Positions 28,066 through 36,269 of a stretch of DNA of 64,000 nucleotides are shown piece by piece. Below the pieces are notes generated by a model. It was not told where the DNA came from. It did no database searches and saw only the letters and a program-made list of their open reading frames with translations. The position numbers and the translations under genes are program-made. How positions within the stretch are numbered: the stretch's first letter is position 1; each line of letters opens with the position of its first letter. This DNA comes from JBDIAG01 sp963835085. GTDB taxonomy: Bacteria; Actinomycetota; Actinomycetes; Actinomycetales; CAWJMD01. The DNA lies in contig CAWIED010000001.1 of assembly GCA_963835085.1 (NCBI GenBank), positions 2,294,001 through 2,358,000 on the forward strand. The letters are read 5' to 3'.

Positions 28066-28556
28066 GCGGGCAGCACTGTCTCGATGGCTGAGATGACCTC
28101 CGGCGCCTCAGGCTTGGTCTGCGGGCGGAACCGGGCAACGACCTGGCCCTCGGGGTCGATGAGGAACTTCTCGAAGTTCCAGACGATGTCGCCCGCGGCA
28201 CCGTCGGCGTCGGGCTGGGCGGCGAGCTCGGCGTACAGCGGGTGCCGGTCAGCACCGTTGACGTCGGTCTTGGCCAGCAGCGGAAAGGTGACGCCGTAGC
28301 TCGTGGAGCAGAACTCCTGGATCTCTTCCGCCGTGCCCGGCTCCTGTCCGCCGAACTGGTTGCACGGCACGCCGAGCACGGTGAGTCCCCGCCCGGCATA
28401 GTCGCGAGCCAGCTGTTCAAGCCCCGTGTACTGAGGGGTGAGCCCGCACCGTGACGCCACGTTGACGATGAGCACCGCCCGTCCCGCGTAATCGGCGAGC
28501 GAAGTCGGCCGTCCGTCGAGGGTTTCAAGCACGATCTGCTGCAAAGGGGTAGCCAT
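28062..28556 (-). CDS. Glutathione peroxidase-family thiol peroxidase
   Basis: A 164-residue Gpx-fold protein: LIVNVASRCGLTPQYTGLE carries the peroxidatic Cys near residue 36 (Cys, not Sec), CNQFGGQEPGTAEEIQEFC near 75 the Gln, and WNFEKFLIDPEGQVV near 130 the Trp/Asn of the catalytic tetrad. Actinobacteria lack classical glutathione, so thioredoxin is the likely reductant. Upstream partner of bluB in one operon. Confidence 0.93.
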   Translation of the reverse strand: MATPLQQIVLETLDGRPTSLADYAGRAVLIVNVASRCGLTPQYTGLEQLARDYAGRGLTVLGVPCNQFGGQEPGTAEEIQEFCSTSYGVTFPLLAKTDVNGADRHPLYAELAAQPDADGAAGDIVWNFEKFLIDPEGQVVARFRPQTKPEAPEVISAIETVLPA

Positions 28557-28636
28557 GACCGCACGCTAACGAACGCTCTTGGCCGCCATAGCGCCGGGGC
28601 AGGCGAAGGAACCGCGCTCCCGACGCTTACACCCTC

Positions 28637-29092
28637 TTAGCCGGCGGTCGCATCACTGCTGAGCTCTGCGAGCACGGGAGGCAGCCCGACCGTCAGCATC
28701 TTGCGCCGAACCCGCTCCAGAACGAGCTTGGCGGTGACCCGGTTCATCAGACCGGTGAATCCCGTGTGCAGGTAGGTGAACTGCGTGCCACCGGGAACTG
28801 CCAGAAGCCGGTAGGCGACCTCGCTCGGGGCTTCGCCCTCGGCACCTTGCCAGGAGTAGCGCAGCAGCAGAGGCGGACACACTTCGAGAACCTGGCAGCG
28901 CACGATCCCGTCCCAACCCGGAACGGGTCGGCCGACGAACCGGAACTCGTTGCCGACAACGGGCTCGAAGCCCTGGGGCGTCCCACCGCGCCCTGTTGAG
29001 GTCCATCGCGGAATCAGGCTCGGGTCGGTGACCGCCCGCCACACCAACTCAGGCGGATGGTCGTAGGTTTCCGTGATGACAATCTCAGTCAT
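28637..29092 (-). CDS. SRPBCC/AHSA1-like domain protein
   Basis: A 151-residue START-like protein: TEIVITETYDHPPELVWRAVTDPSLIPRW at the start, then GNEFRFVGRPVPGWDGIVRCQVLEV and a C-terminal helix. Such proteins bind hydrophobic ligands or act as stress-linked chaperone relatives. It is divergent from a TetR gene with an inverted repeat between them, so it is probably that regulator's target. ATG 29092 has AAGGG 9 bases upstream. Confidence 0.85.
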   Translation of the reverse strand: MTEIVITETYDHPPELVWRAVTDPSLIPRWTSTGRGGTPQGFEPVVGNEFRFVGRPVPGWDGIVRCQVLEVCPPLLLRYSWQGAEGEAPSEVAYRLLAVPGGTQFTYLHTGFTGLMNRVTAKLVLERVRRKMLTVGLPPVLAELSSDATAG

Positions 29093-29144
29093 GAGTAGAC
29101 CCTTCACCCGAGGAGTCGCCCTCCCGAGACACTCCTAGTATGAC

Positions 29145-29175
29145 TACAGTTGATGTAATTTCTTCAGTAACTGTA
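29145..29175. promoter_or_regulatory. Candidate TetR operator between SRPBCC and TetR genes
   Basis: TACAGTT (29145-29151) and AACTGTA (29169-29175) are perfect inverted heptamers. ACTACAGT and CAGTAAC here also occur in the operator-like repeat at 37294-37315, upstream of a paralogous TetR. Confidence 0.5.
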
Positions 29176-29201
29176 ACACGATCGATGAGAGGTGCCACGG
29201 C

Positions 29202-29852
29202 TTGACGAGCGAACCTGACGCGACACAGCAGTCCGGATCGCTTCGCGATCGACGACGGAGGGAGCTGCGACAGCGACTATCCGACACGGCGACGGCGATG
29301 TTCTTGGAGCGGGGATTCGACGCCGTGAAGGTCGCCGACGTCGCCCGGGCGTGCGGCGTCACCGAGAAGACCGTGTTCAACCACTTCCGTTCCAAGGAGT
29401 CACTGCTCGTCGATCGGTGGGGAGAGCTGGTCGAGAGCATTCGCGCCAACCTTGCAGATCCGTCCATCCGGGTGCTCGACGCCATCGTGGCGACGCTGGC
29501 GACAGAGCTCGATTTCCTCACCGAGCATGGCCAGGCGAGCCCGGAGCACCTGGCGGCGGTGAGCCGTTTTGGCAGGCTCGTGACGTCGACGCCGGCACTG
29601 GCAGACCATCGCCTCCGCTCGCAACAGCAGGTGACCGACACGATCCTCGTCGGGCTCGCGGAGCGATTCGAGACTCGAGACGATGATCCTCGCACCCAGA
29701 TCATTGCCGAGGCGCTCAGCGGGCTGTTCACCGTGTTCTATCGGAGCCTCGCCCGGCACGCCCCCACGCAGAACGCAGCCCGATGCCGTCAGGACGTGCT
29801 CTCAGACCTTCGGATCGCGGCGGACCAACTGGCCAAAGGCGTTGCGCCGTAA
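29202..29852 (+). CDS. TetR-family regulator
   Basis: A 216-residue regulator with a DNA-binding head: RQRLSDTATAMFLERGFDAVKVADVARACGVTEKTVFNHFRSKESLL. This head is close to that of the TetR at 37350 (SDTATEMFLEHGFDAV, CGVSEKTVFNYF), so the two are paralogues or of one subfamily. Start is TTG at 29202. Likely represses itself and the divergent SRPBCC gene. Confidence 0.88.
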   Translation: MTSEPDATQQSGSLRDRRRRELRQRLSDTATAMFLERGFDAVKVADVARACGVTEKTVFNHFRSKESLLVDRWGELVESIRANLADPSIRVLDAIVATLATELDFLTEHGQASPEHLAAVSRFGRLVTSTPALADHRLRSQQQVTDTILVGLAERFETRDDDPRTQIIAEALSGLFTVFYRSLARHAPTQNAARCRQDVLSDLRIAADQLAKGVAP

Positions 29853-29934
29853 CCCCACACGGCAGAAGCGACGACCGAGCACCTTGGCTGTATACGCCAC
29901 CCTCGTGCGAAGAGTGCTCTCGGTCGAGGATGGA

Positions 29935-30525
29935 TCAGCGCGTCGACGCATACAGCGCGCCAAGCGCCATCGCTTGAAGCATGCCCGCCATCTCCCCACG
30001 ACTCAGGCGGGCACTGTGCGGCGTCGAGTTGATCAGGCCGAAGACCGCGTGCGCCGCCGACCGGGCGTGCGCCTCGTCAGCGCCCACGGCTGAACGGATC
30101 GCCTCCGTCCAGAGCTCGACATAGTCGCGCTGGAGCCTCCTGACCGTGCGCCGGTCACGTTCGGCCAGGCTGGCGAGATCACGGAGCTGCACGGTGATGA
30201 GCGAGGGACGGGCGAGGGCGAACTCGACATGCCAACCCACCAACGCCGTCAGCACGGCGTCGGGACCAGCGCTGTCTGCGGCGCTCGCACGCTGTCGCCC
30301 CTCCGAGAGAAGCACTTTGCTGATATCGACCAGCATCTCCCCCAGCAGCGCCTCTTTGCTCGCGAAGTGCTTGTAGAGCGCGGCGCCTGAGGTGCCCATG
30401 GCCGCACCGAGATCCTGCACCGAGACGCCGTGAAAGCCGCGCTCAGCGAAGAGCGCAGCAGCCACCTCGATGATCTGCGCACGGCGCGACGGGCTCGCGT
30501 CTATCGCTCTCGCTGAATCGGGCAT
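29935..30525 (-). CDS. TetR-family regulator of acyl-CoA catabolism
   Basis: A 196-residue regulator: RRAQIIEVAAALFAERGFHGVSVQDLGAAMGTSGAALYKHF is the helix-turn-helix, and LINSTPHSARL is near the C-terminus. It is divergent from an acyl-CoA dehydrogenase/MaoC/CitE operon, like the TetR gene beside the mycobacterial fadE19-linked leucine genes. Two 17-bp direct repeats between the genes look like its operators. Start ATG 30525; a TTG two codons earlier is possible. Confidence 0.88.
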   Translation of the reverse strand: MPDSARAIDASPSRRAQIIEVAAALFAERGFHGVSVQDLGAAMGTSGAALYKHFASKEALLGEMLVDISKVLLSEGRQRASAADSAGPDAVLTALVGWHVEFALARPSLITVQLRDLASLAERDRRTVRRLQRDYVELWTEAIRSAVGADEAHARSAAHAVFGLINSTPHSARLSRGEMAGMLQAMALGALYASTR

Positions 30526-30545
30526 GTCCAAAGACTAGACGTAGT

Positions 30546-30588
30546 GGTTAATGGTTGTTAACCTCAGGGAAGGTTAATGGTTGTTAAC
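30546..30588. promoter_or_regulatory. Twin TetR operators
   Basis: GGTTAATGGTTGTTAAC occurs unchanged at 30546-30562 and 30572-30588. Each contains an inverted pair GTTAA/TTAAC. They lie in the short gap between the regulator and the acyl-CoA dehydrogenase and differ sharply from the GC-rich surroundings. Confidence 0.75.
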
Positions 30589-30631
30589 TCCCACGGGCCC
30601 TTCAGGGCGACGCCGAGACCGAAGGAGCGAG

Positions 30632-31822
30632 ATGTTCGACCTTTCTCAAGAGCACGAGGACTTTCGCGCTTCGGTGCGCGACTTTGCCGAGAAGGAGATC
30701 GCGCCGCACGTCGCGCAGTGGGACAAGGACCATCATTTCCCGGTCGACCTCGTGCGAAAGCTGGGTGACCTCGGGCTCTTCGGTCTCACGGCGCCCGAGG
30801 AGTTCGGCGGCGCGGGAGACGATGGCGACTTCACCTCGCTCTGCGTCGCGATCGAGGAACTGGGCAGGGTCGATCAGTCGATCGGCATCACGCTGGAGGC
30901 TGGCGTCGGACTGGGGATCAACCCGATCCTCACCTATGGTTCCGCGGAGCAGAAGGAGCGGTGGCTGCCCGACCTGGTCGCCGGCAGGAGGCTCGCCGGC
31001 TTCGGGCTCACGGAACCGGGTGCCGGCTCCGACGCCGGGGCGACCCGGACGAAGGCCGAGCTGACCGACGGCGAATGGGTCGTCAACGGAGCCAAGCAGT
31101 TCATCACCAACTCCGGCTCGGAGATCACGAGTCTGGTGACGGTCACTGCTCGCACCGGAACGCGCGACTCGGGCGGCCCGGAGATCAGCACCCTCATCGT
31201 GCCGACTGGCACACCTGGGTTCATCGCCGAGCCCGCCTACGACAAACTCGGTTGGCATATCTCCGACACCCACCCACTCACCTTCAGCGACTGCCGGGTC
31301 CCGGAGGCCAACTTGCTTGGTGAGCGCGGGCGCGGCTTTGCCCAATTCCTGTCCACCCTTGACGACGGCCGGGTGGCCATCGCGGCTCTGGCCGTCGGAC
31401 TGATCCAGGCCTGCGTCCAGGAGTGCGTCCGGTACGCGAGCGATCGGCAGACCATGGACGGCCCGATCGGCCGCAAGCAAGGCGTGGCCTTCCAGATCGC
31501 CGACCTCGAGGTGATGCTGCACGCATCCCGGGCGCTGACGTACAAGGCGGCAGCCATGAAGGACGCCATGCTGGCCGGTCACCCGGGTGCACCGACGGTG
31601 GCGGAGTTCAAGCGCGCGGCGTCCGTGGCCAAGCTCTACAGCTCGGAGTCTGCGGTCAGCGCCACCCGGATCGCGACCCAGGTCTTCGGTGGGTACGGCT
31701 TCATGGAGGAGTACCCGGTGGCGCGCTTCTACCGCGATGCCAAGATCCTCGAGATCGGGGAGGGCACGTCCGAGGTGCAGCGCCTGCTCATCGCTCGCAG
31801 CCTTGGCCTTCCGGTGGAATGA
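30632..31822 (+). CDS. Acyl-CoA dehydrogenase (isovaleryl-CoA type likely)
   Basis: A 396-residue FAD enzyme: FGLTEPGAGSDAGATRTKAEL near residue 130, ITNSGSEITSLVTVTA, and C-terminal CoA/FAD motifs TRIATQVFGGYGFMEEYPVARFYRDAKILEIGEGTSEVQRLLIAR. The catalytic Glu of short/branched-chain members could be the YRDAKILEIGEG Glu. Linked to MaoC and CitE-like genes as in the Rv2500c-Rv2498c set, which supports branched-chain (leucine) substrate. AAGGAG precedes ATG 30632. Confidence 0.92.
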   Translation: MFDLSQEHEDFRASVRDFAEKEIAPHVAQWDKDHHFPVDLVRKLGDLGLFGLTAPEEFGGAGDDGDFTSLCVAIEELGRVDQSIGITLEAGVGLGINPILTYGSAEQKERWLPDLVAGRRLAGFGLTEPGAGSDAGATRTKAELTDGEWVVNGAKQFITNSGSEITSLVTVTARTGTRDSGGPEISTLIVPTGTPGFIAEPAYDKLGWHISDTHPLTFSDCRVPEANLLGERGRGFAQFLSTLDDGRVAIAALAVGLIQACVQECVRYASDRQTMDGPIGRKQGVAFQIADLEVMLHASRALTYKAAAMKDAMLAGHPGAPTVAEFKRAASVAKLYSSESAVSATRIATQVFGGYGFMEEYPVARFYRDAKILEIGEGTSEVQRLLIARSLGLPVE

Positions 31823-31825
31823 CCG

Positions 31826-32335
31826 ATGACCGATCAACACGACAACAGGAAGCGGGTCGTCCAGCGCGGCCTGTGGTTCGAGGAGTTCGAGGTCGGCACG
31901 ATCTACGAGCACCGGCCCGGCCGCACCGTCACCGAGACGGACAACGTCCTGTTCACGACCCTGACGATGAACACCCAACCGCTCCACCTCGACGCGCACG
32001 CGAGCAGCCAGCAGCCCCCGTTCCACGAGCGCCTGGTGAACTCGATGTTCACGCTGTCGACCCTGGTCGGGCTGTCCGTGGGGCAGCTGACCCAGGGCAC
32101 GATCGTGGCGAACCTGGGCTTCTCCGAGGTCTCGTTTCCCGCGCCCGTCAGGCACGGCGACACGATCTACGCCGAGACCCTCGTCGTCGACAAGCGTCCG
32201 TCGGCCAGTCGGCCCGGTGAGGGGATCGTGACGTTGGAGCATCTCGCCCGCAACCAGGACGGTGTGGTGGTCGCGAAAGCCGTCCGCCAGACGCTGGTGC
32301 GCATGCGCCCGACCGAGGGGCCTGGCAGTGAGTGA
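31826..32335 (+). CDS. MaoC-like hydratase (Rv2499c-like)
   Basis: A 169-residue hot-dog fold protein: WFEEFEVGTIYEHRPGRTVTETDNVLFTTLTMNTQPLHLDAHAS contains the hydratase Asp/His pair. GDTIYAETLVVDKRPS and GVVVAKAVRQTLVRM follow. The family hydrates enoyl-CoA thioesters such as itaconyl- or mesaconyl-CoA. It begins 3 bases after the dehydrogenase stop and overlaps the lyase gene by 8 bases, so is in one operon. Confidence 0.88.
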   Translation: MTDQHDNRKRVVQRGLWFEEFEVGTIYEHRPGRTVTETDNVLFTTLTMNTQPLHLDAHASSQQPPFHERLVNSMFTLSTLVGLSVGQLTQGTIVANLGFSEVSFPAPVRHGDTIYAETLVVDKRPSASRPGEGIVTLEHLARNQDGVVVAKAVRQTLVRMRPTEGPGSE

Positions 32336-33170
32336 CTGGCTGCCCGGCCCCGCCTGGCTGTTCTGCCCCGCCGACCGCCCCGACCGCTACCCCAAGGCGC
32401 TGGCCGCCGCAGACGTGGTGATCGTGGATCTCGAGGACGCGGTGTCACCGTCCAACCGGGCTTCGGCACGCGAGGACCTCCAGCGTCTGGCAGCCGACGG
32501 GCTGCTGGATCTCGAGCGCACGGTCGTCAGGATCAACGGTGCGGGCACTGCGGACCACACGCCCGATCTGGCGGTCGTTGCCGCAGCGGGCATCAGGCGG
32601 GTCATGCTGGCCAAGAGCGAGGATCCCGCCGGCCTGCCGTCGATCCCTCACGAGGTGGTGCTGCTGGTCGAGACGCCGTGTGGCATCGAGCAGGTCACCC
32701 CGCTGGCCGCACAGCCCAACGTGGTCGCAGTCATGTGGGGCGCCGATGACCTGGTAGCTGGTCTCGGCGGCATCTCCAGTCGATACGCCGACGGCCGCTA
32801 TCGCGACGTGGCTCGCTACGCCCGCTCCAGAGCACTCATAGCGGCAAAGGCCTACGGCCGACTCGCGCTGGACGCGGTGCACATGGACATCGCCGACACC
32901 GCAGGGCTCGCGGCCGAGTGTGACGACGCGGTCGCCGTCGGATTCGACGCCACCGTGGCGATCCATCCCACGCAGGTGGCCGTCATCCGGGCGGCCTACG
33001 CTCCCCCGCAGCAGCGGGTCGAGTGGGCACGTCGCCTTCTGGCCCACGTCGGGGATGACCGCAGCGTCACGACCTTCGAGGGGCAGATGGTCGACGGCCC
33101 CGCCTTCAAGCAAGCAGAGCGTGTGCTGAGACTTGCGGGGAGCCTGCCAGCGCCCAGACCTGGTGCCTGA
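32328..33170 (+). CDS. CitE-like acyl-CoA lyase (Rv2498c-like)
   Basis: A 280-residue HpcH/HpaI/CitE TIM barrel: AWLFCPADRPDRYPKALAAADVVIVDLEDAV near the start, LLVETPCGIEQV near 115 with the metal-binding Glu, and MWGADDLVAGLGG with the second acidic ligand. Mycobacterial Rv2498c cleaves citramalyl-CoA and HMG-CoA-type substrates, so leucine/itaconate breakdown is a fair inference. GTG 32328 overlaps the MaoC stop. Confidence 0.88.
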   Translation: MSDWLPGPAWLFCPADRPDRYPKALAAADVVIVDLEDAVSPSNRASAREDLQRLAADGLLDLERTVVRINGAGTADHTPDLAVVAAAGIRRVMLAKSEDPAGLPSIPHEVVLLVETPCGIEQVTPLAAQPNVVAVMWGADDLVAGLGGISSRYADGRYRDVARYARSRALIAAKAYGRLALDAVHMDIADTAGLAAECDDAVAVGFDATVAIHPTQVAVIRAAYAPPQQRVEWARRLLAHVGDDRSVTTFEGQMVDGPAFKQAERVLRLAGSLPAPRPGA

Positions 33171-33234
33171 ACCCCTACCACGCACCGATCGCATCGGGTG
33201 CGGGCTGCCAGCGAGCAGGGTCAGGCCTGGTCGA

Positions 33235-33323
33235 TGTCCCTTATCCGACACGATTACAAGTTCGCGAGCTCGGCTGAGCACGAAATCCGAGATCGCCACA
33301 GTAATCGTGTCGGATAAGGGACA
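33235..33323. repeat. 89-bp terminal-inverted-repeat element with conserved core
   Basis: The outermost 23 bp at each end (33235-33257 and 33301-33323) are perfect inverted repeats, beginning TGTCCCTTATCCGACACG. The core AGCTCGGCTGAGCACGAAA is shared with the 90-bp elements near 7.0 and 41.2 kb although the arms differ, apart from the terminal TGTCC. It lies between the convergent citE-like and multicopper oxidase genes. Confidence 0.9.
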
Positions 33324-33362
33324 AGACCCTGAGCCGCGCAGACGCGGGGCCGGCCCTGAAGC

Positions 33363-34931
33363 TCAGTGGGTGGTGGTGAAGTCGGCCATCATTCCCATGT
33401 CTTCGTGTTCCAGGTTGTGGCAGTGGAGCATGAAGCGGCCGTCGTAGTCGGTGAACCGCACGGCGATCTCTGCGGCCTGGGCCGGCTGCAGGTCGATGGT
33501 GTCCTTCCATCCGCTGTCATAAGGGCCAGGCGTGCGCCCGTCGCGGCTGAGGACCTGGAAGTGGTTCAGGTGCAGGTGGATGGGGTGATGTACGTCGGTG
33601 ATGAAGCGCCAGATCTCTGTGGTCCCGAGAGTGGGGCGCGCCAGTGAGCGACCCGGCTGATAGAGCTGGCCGTTGATGCTCCAGCCGTCCGAGGCCCCCT
33701 GGAACAGGAACGTCCTGGTCGCTACGGCCTGGCCGGGATCCAGGTTTGCGATGGTGCTCAGTAGGCCAGGAATCATGCTGTCGTCGCTGCTGGCGGCCGA
33801 TGAAATCTGGAATGCCATCACCTCGCCGGTGAGGCCGCTGTCGAGGCGGTTGACCAGGCGTACCTGGGACCCGGGACGGCAGCGGGAGAAATCGATGATG
33901 ACGTCGAACCGCTCAGCGGGGGCGAGCTGGACGCAGTCGTGGGCGATGGGTCGATCCAGGAGTCCACCATCGCTGCCGATCTGCACCAGCGCGCCGCCGC
34001 CCGGCGGTTGGGGATCCAGCGCCAACTCATAGCGTCGGGCGTTGGAGGCGTTCAAGATGCGAAAGCGGTAGCGCGCGCGGTCTGCTCGCATGACTGGCCA
34101 CGGTGCGCCGTTGACCAGGATGACGTCGCCCAAGACGCCGTCCAGATAGGGAGCCGTCACCCCCGGGGTGATCAGGGTCCGGTCTACCCAAGGGTAGTGG
34201 AAGGAGCCGTCCGGCTTGAAGGACCGGTCGGTGATCATCAGCGGGACGTCACGCGCTTGGGTGGGCAATGGCAAGGCGCTCTCCTCATCGTCATGCACGA
34301 GGTGAAAGCCGGCCAGCCCCTGCCAAACATCAGGGCCGGTGAAGCCCATCCGGTGGTCGTGGTACCACAGCGTGGCGGCGCGTTGGTTCAGCGGATAGGT
34401 GTAGGTGCGGTGCCCGGACGTGGTAACGCCACCCAGGCTGCCTTTTGTCATCCCCGGCATCGAGTTGGTGGCCTGGGTAGCCGGCAGGATCAGATCCAGT
34501 GGGTAACCATCACTGTCGTGCGGAGTGTGACCGCCATGGAGGTGCACGACGGTCGGATGGGCCAGGGTGTTGGTGTGCCGCACAACGGTTCGCCGTCCGG
34601 AGCGGGAGACAAGGGTCGGACCGGGAAAGGTCCCGTTGAAGGTCCAGGCGGTAGTGCGCAGCCCGGGCAGGATCTCGAGGCTCGCGATCTGTTGGGTGAT
34701 CTCGTAGTAGTCGGTGGTGGCGTCGCTGCGCGCCGGGCTCAGTACCGGCGGGATGGGCAGTGGCACCTGGTACCGCGCGGGCATGGGCACTCCGCTCACC
34801 AGCTGACGTCCAGGCTGCCCCGGCGCCAGAAGCTTTCCGCCGGAAGAGATCTCAGCTGCACCGACGACACCTATCCCGACGGCCGCGGCGCCGATGCCGA
34901 TGAACGAGCGACGGTTGATCGAGCGGCTCAC
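33363..34931 (-). CDS. Tat-exported multicopper oxidase
   Basis: A 522-residue oxidase with a Tat signal, NRRSFIGIGAAAVGIGVVGA, near residues 6-28. Copper ligands are clear: HLHGGHTP (type 2/3), WYHDHRMGF, HPIHLHLNHFQVL and the C-terminal HCHNLEHEDMGMM with the type-1 Met. It fits the CotA/CueO/SufI-like three-domain oxidases that oxidise Cu(I), Mn(II) or phenolics outside the cell. Its GTG start overlaps the membrane-protein stop by 4 bp. Confidence 0.93.
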   Translation of the reverse strand: MSRSINRRSFIGIGAAAVGIGVVGAAEISSGGKLLAPGQPGRQLVSGVPMPARYQVPLPIPPVLSPARSDATTDYYEITQQIASLEILPGLRTTAWTFNGTFPGPTLVSRSGRRTVVRHTNTLAHPTVVHLHGGHTPHDSDGYPLDLILPATQATNSMPGMTKGSLGGVTTSGHRTYTYPLNQRAATLWYHDHRMGFTGPDVWQGLAGFHLVHDDEESALPLPTQARDVPLMITDRSFKPDGSFHYPWVDRTLITPGVTAPYLDGVLGDVILVNGAPWPVMRADRARYRFRILNASNARRYELALDPQPPGGGALVQIGSDGGLLDRPIAHDCVQLAPAERFDVIIDFSRCRPGSQVRLVNRLDSGLTGEVMAFQISSAASSDDSMIPGLLSTIANLDPGQAVATRTFLFQGASDGWSINGQLYQPGRSLARPTLGTTEIWRFITDVHHPIHLHLNHFQVLSRDGRTPGPYDSGWKDTIDLQPAQAAEIAVRFTDYDGRFMLHCHNLEHEDMGMMADFTTTH

Positions 34932-35353
34932 TGAATCTCCCCGATGCTCTGGGGGCTGACCGGCTGCCACGCTCGCCAGGCCGTGTGGACGACAGCGGCG
35001 AAGATCAGCACTGCGAGTGGCACATGAAGGATGAGCATCCGCTCGATCCCCAGCAGAACCTGGGCACCGATCATCACGAAGATCGCAATGCTGAAGAACA
35101 GTGGCCAGCGTCGGAGTCCGGGCCTGCGAAGCAGGAAGGCGCCCGCCACGATCTGCACCAACGCGATGACGACGATGGCTGATGCAGTGCTCTGATGCAG
35201 GTCGAGCATGCCGTAATGCCCGGATAGGAAACCGCCTCCGAAGACGGACTGGGCTAGCACCAAGACCACCTGGACGCTGGCAATGACGCGGAAGACGATA
35301 AGGCGGAAGCCAACACCGGGAGTGGGCAGAGCCGCACCTGACTCGTGGATCAT
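34928..35353 (-). CDS. Four-helix membrane protein coupled to the multicopper oxidase
   Basis: A 141-residue protein with four predicted helices (FRVIASVQVVLVLAQSVFGG, STASAIVVIALVQIVAGAFLL, PLFFSIAIFVMIGAQVLLG, MLILHVPLAVLIFAAVVHTAW) with His residues at helix edges (GHYGMLDLHQ, LHVPL, VHTAW). This could bind haem or copper. It is translationally coupled to the oxidase, so a partner in electron or metal transfer is likely. No named family assigned. Confidence 0.7.
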   Translation of the reverse strand: MIHESGAALPTPGVGFRLIVFRVIASVQVVLVLAQSVFGGGFLSGHYGMLDLHQSTASAIVVIALVQIVAGAFLLRRPGLRRWPLFFSIAIFVMIGAQVLLGIERMLILHVPLAVLIFAAVVHTAWRAWQPVSPQSIGEIQ

Positions 35354-35411
35354 TCGAACTCTTTTCGTAGACGCGGTGGCAAGCCCTGCCGCGGTCGTGG
35401 CCAGCCGGCGG

Positions 35412-36269
35412 TCAACTGGCCCTGGCGAACTTGCGCACGGCCAGTGGAAGGCAGATCGCGGTGATCGCCACGCAGTAGCCGATGGTGGCCACGACGGGGT
35501 GGTCTAGTGGCCAACTGCCGGACGAATGGAGGCCTTGGGTGATCTGACGAATAGCCGCGACGATCGCTGCCAAGGGGTTGTACTCGGCGATCGTCCGCGG
35601 CACTTCTTGCATCCCGGCGATGGGCACGAACGTGCCACCCAGGAACGCGAGCGGAAACACGATGGCAAACCCGAGGCCCTGGATAGCATCCGCACTGCGA
35701 ATGAGCATGCCGAGCAGAACGCCGAAGCTGGTGAACGCGAGCAGCCCGAGCGCGATCAGGCCGAGCACCTCAAAGAAGGTCCCAACGCTCAGGTGGGGCC
35801 GCCAGCCCAGGGCCAGGCCGAGGGCGGCGACGATGCCGATGCCGATGACCTGCTCGATCATCTGGCCGACCACCTGGGCTGTGACCACAGCGAGCCGGGT
35901 GATCGGTAGTGATTTGAATCGGTCGACGACACCACTGGCCAGGTCGGTGGCCGTGCCGACCCCCGAGCCGACCACTCCGAACGCGACAGACTGGGCGATC
36001 ATGCCGGGCAGCAAGTAGTCCTGGTAACGCATGCCCGGGATGTGGATCGCACTGCCGAAGACGTAGACGAAGAGGAGCGTGAACACGACCGGCTGCAACG
36101 TCACATCAGACAGCCGCGAGGGCACGCGCGCAACCGTGCGCACTCCCCGAGCGATCAGCAGCCAGCTCTCTCGCAGGTACCGCTCGGCGCCCGACATGCG
36201 CGGTGGAAGCGGCGCGCGCACCACGAGGGAACCGGAGGCTGGACGGGGCTTGATGTCGGGGGTACTCAT
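35412..36269 (-). CDS. ABC-2 permease, DrrB-like
   Basis: A 285-residue permease of the daunorubicin-resistance type: RGVRTVARVPSRLSDVTLQPVVFTLLFVYVFGS at the N-terminus, then five to six helices and a C-terminal PRTIAEYNPLAAIVAAIRQITQG, the typical end loop. It overlaps the ATPase stop by ATGA. Together they export hydrophobic compounds. Confidence 0.92.
   Translation of the reverse strand: MSTPDIKPRPASGSLVVRAPLPPRMSGAERYLRESWLLIARGVRTVARVPSRLSDVTLQPVVFTLLFVYVFGSAIHIPGMRYQDYLLPGMIAQSVAFGVVGSGVGTATDLASGVVDRFKSLPITRLAVVTAQVVGQMIEQVIGIGIVAALGLALGWRPHLSVGTFFEVLGLIALGLLAFTSFGVLLGMLIRSADAIQGLGFAIVFPLAFLGGTFVPIAGMQEVPRTIAEYNPLAAIVAAIRQITQGLHSSGSWPLDHPVVATIGYCVAITAICLPLAVRKFARAS

Noticed and set aside
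28066..28636. Cobalamin riboswitch upstream of bluB
   Set aside because: bluB is translationally coupled behind glutathione peroxidase and there is no B12-box-like sequence in the short upstream gap.
30602..32242. 546-codon minus-strand ORF
   Set aside because: Antisense of acyl-CoA dehydrogenase and MaoC genes; sequence has no recognisable domain.
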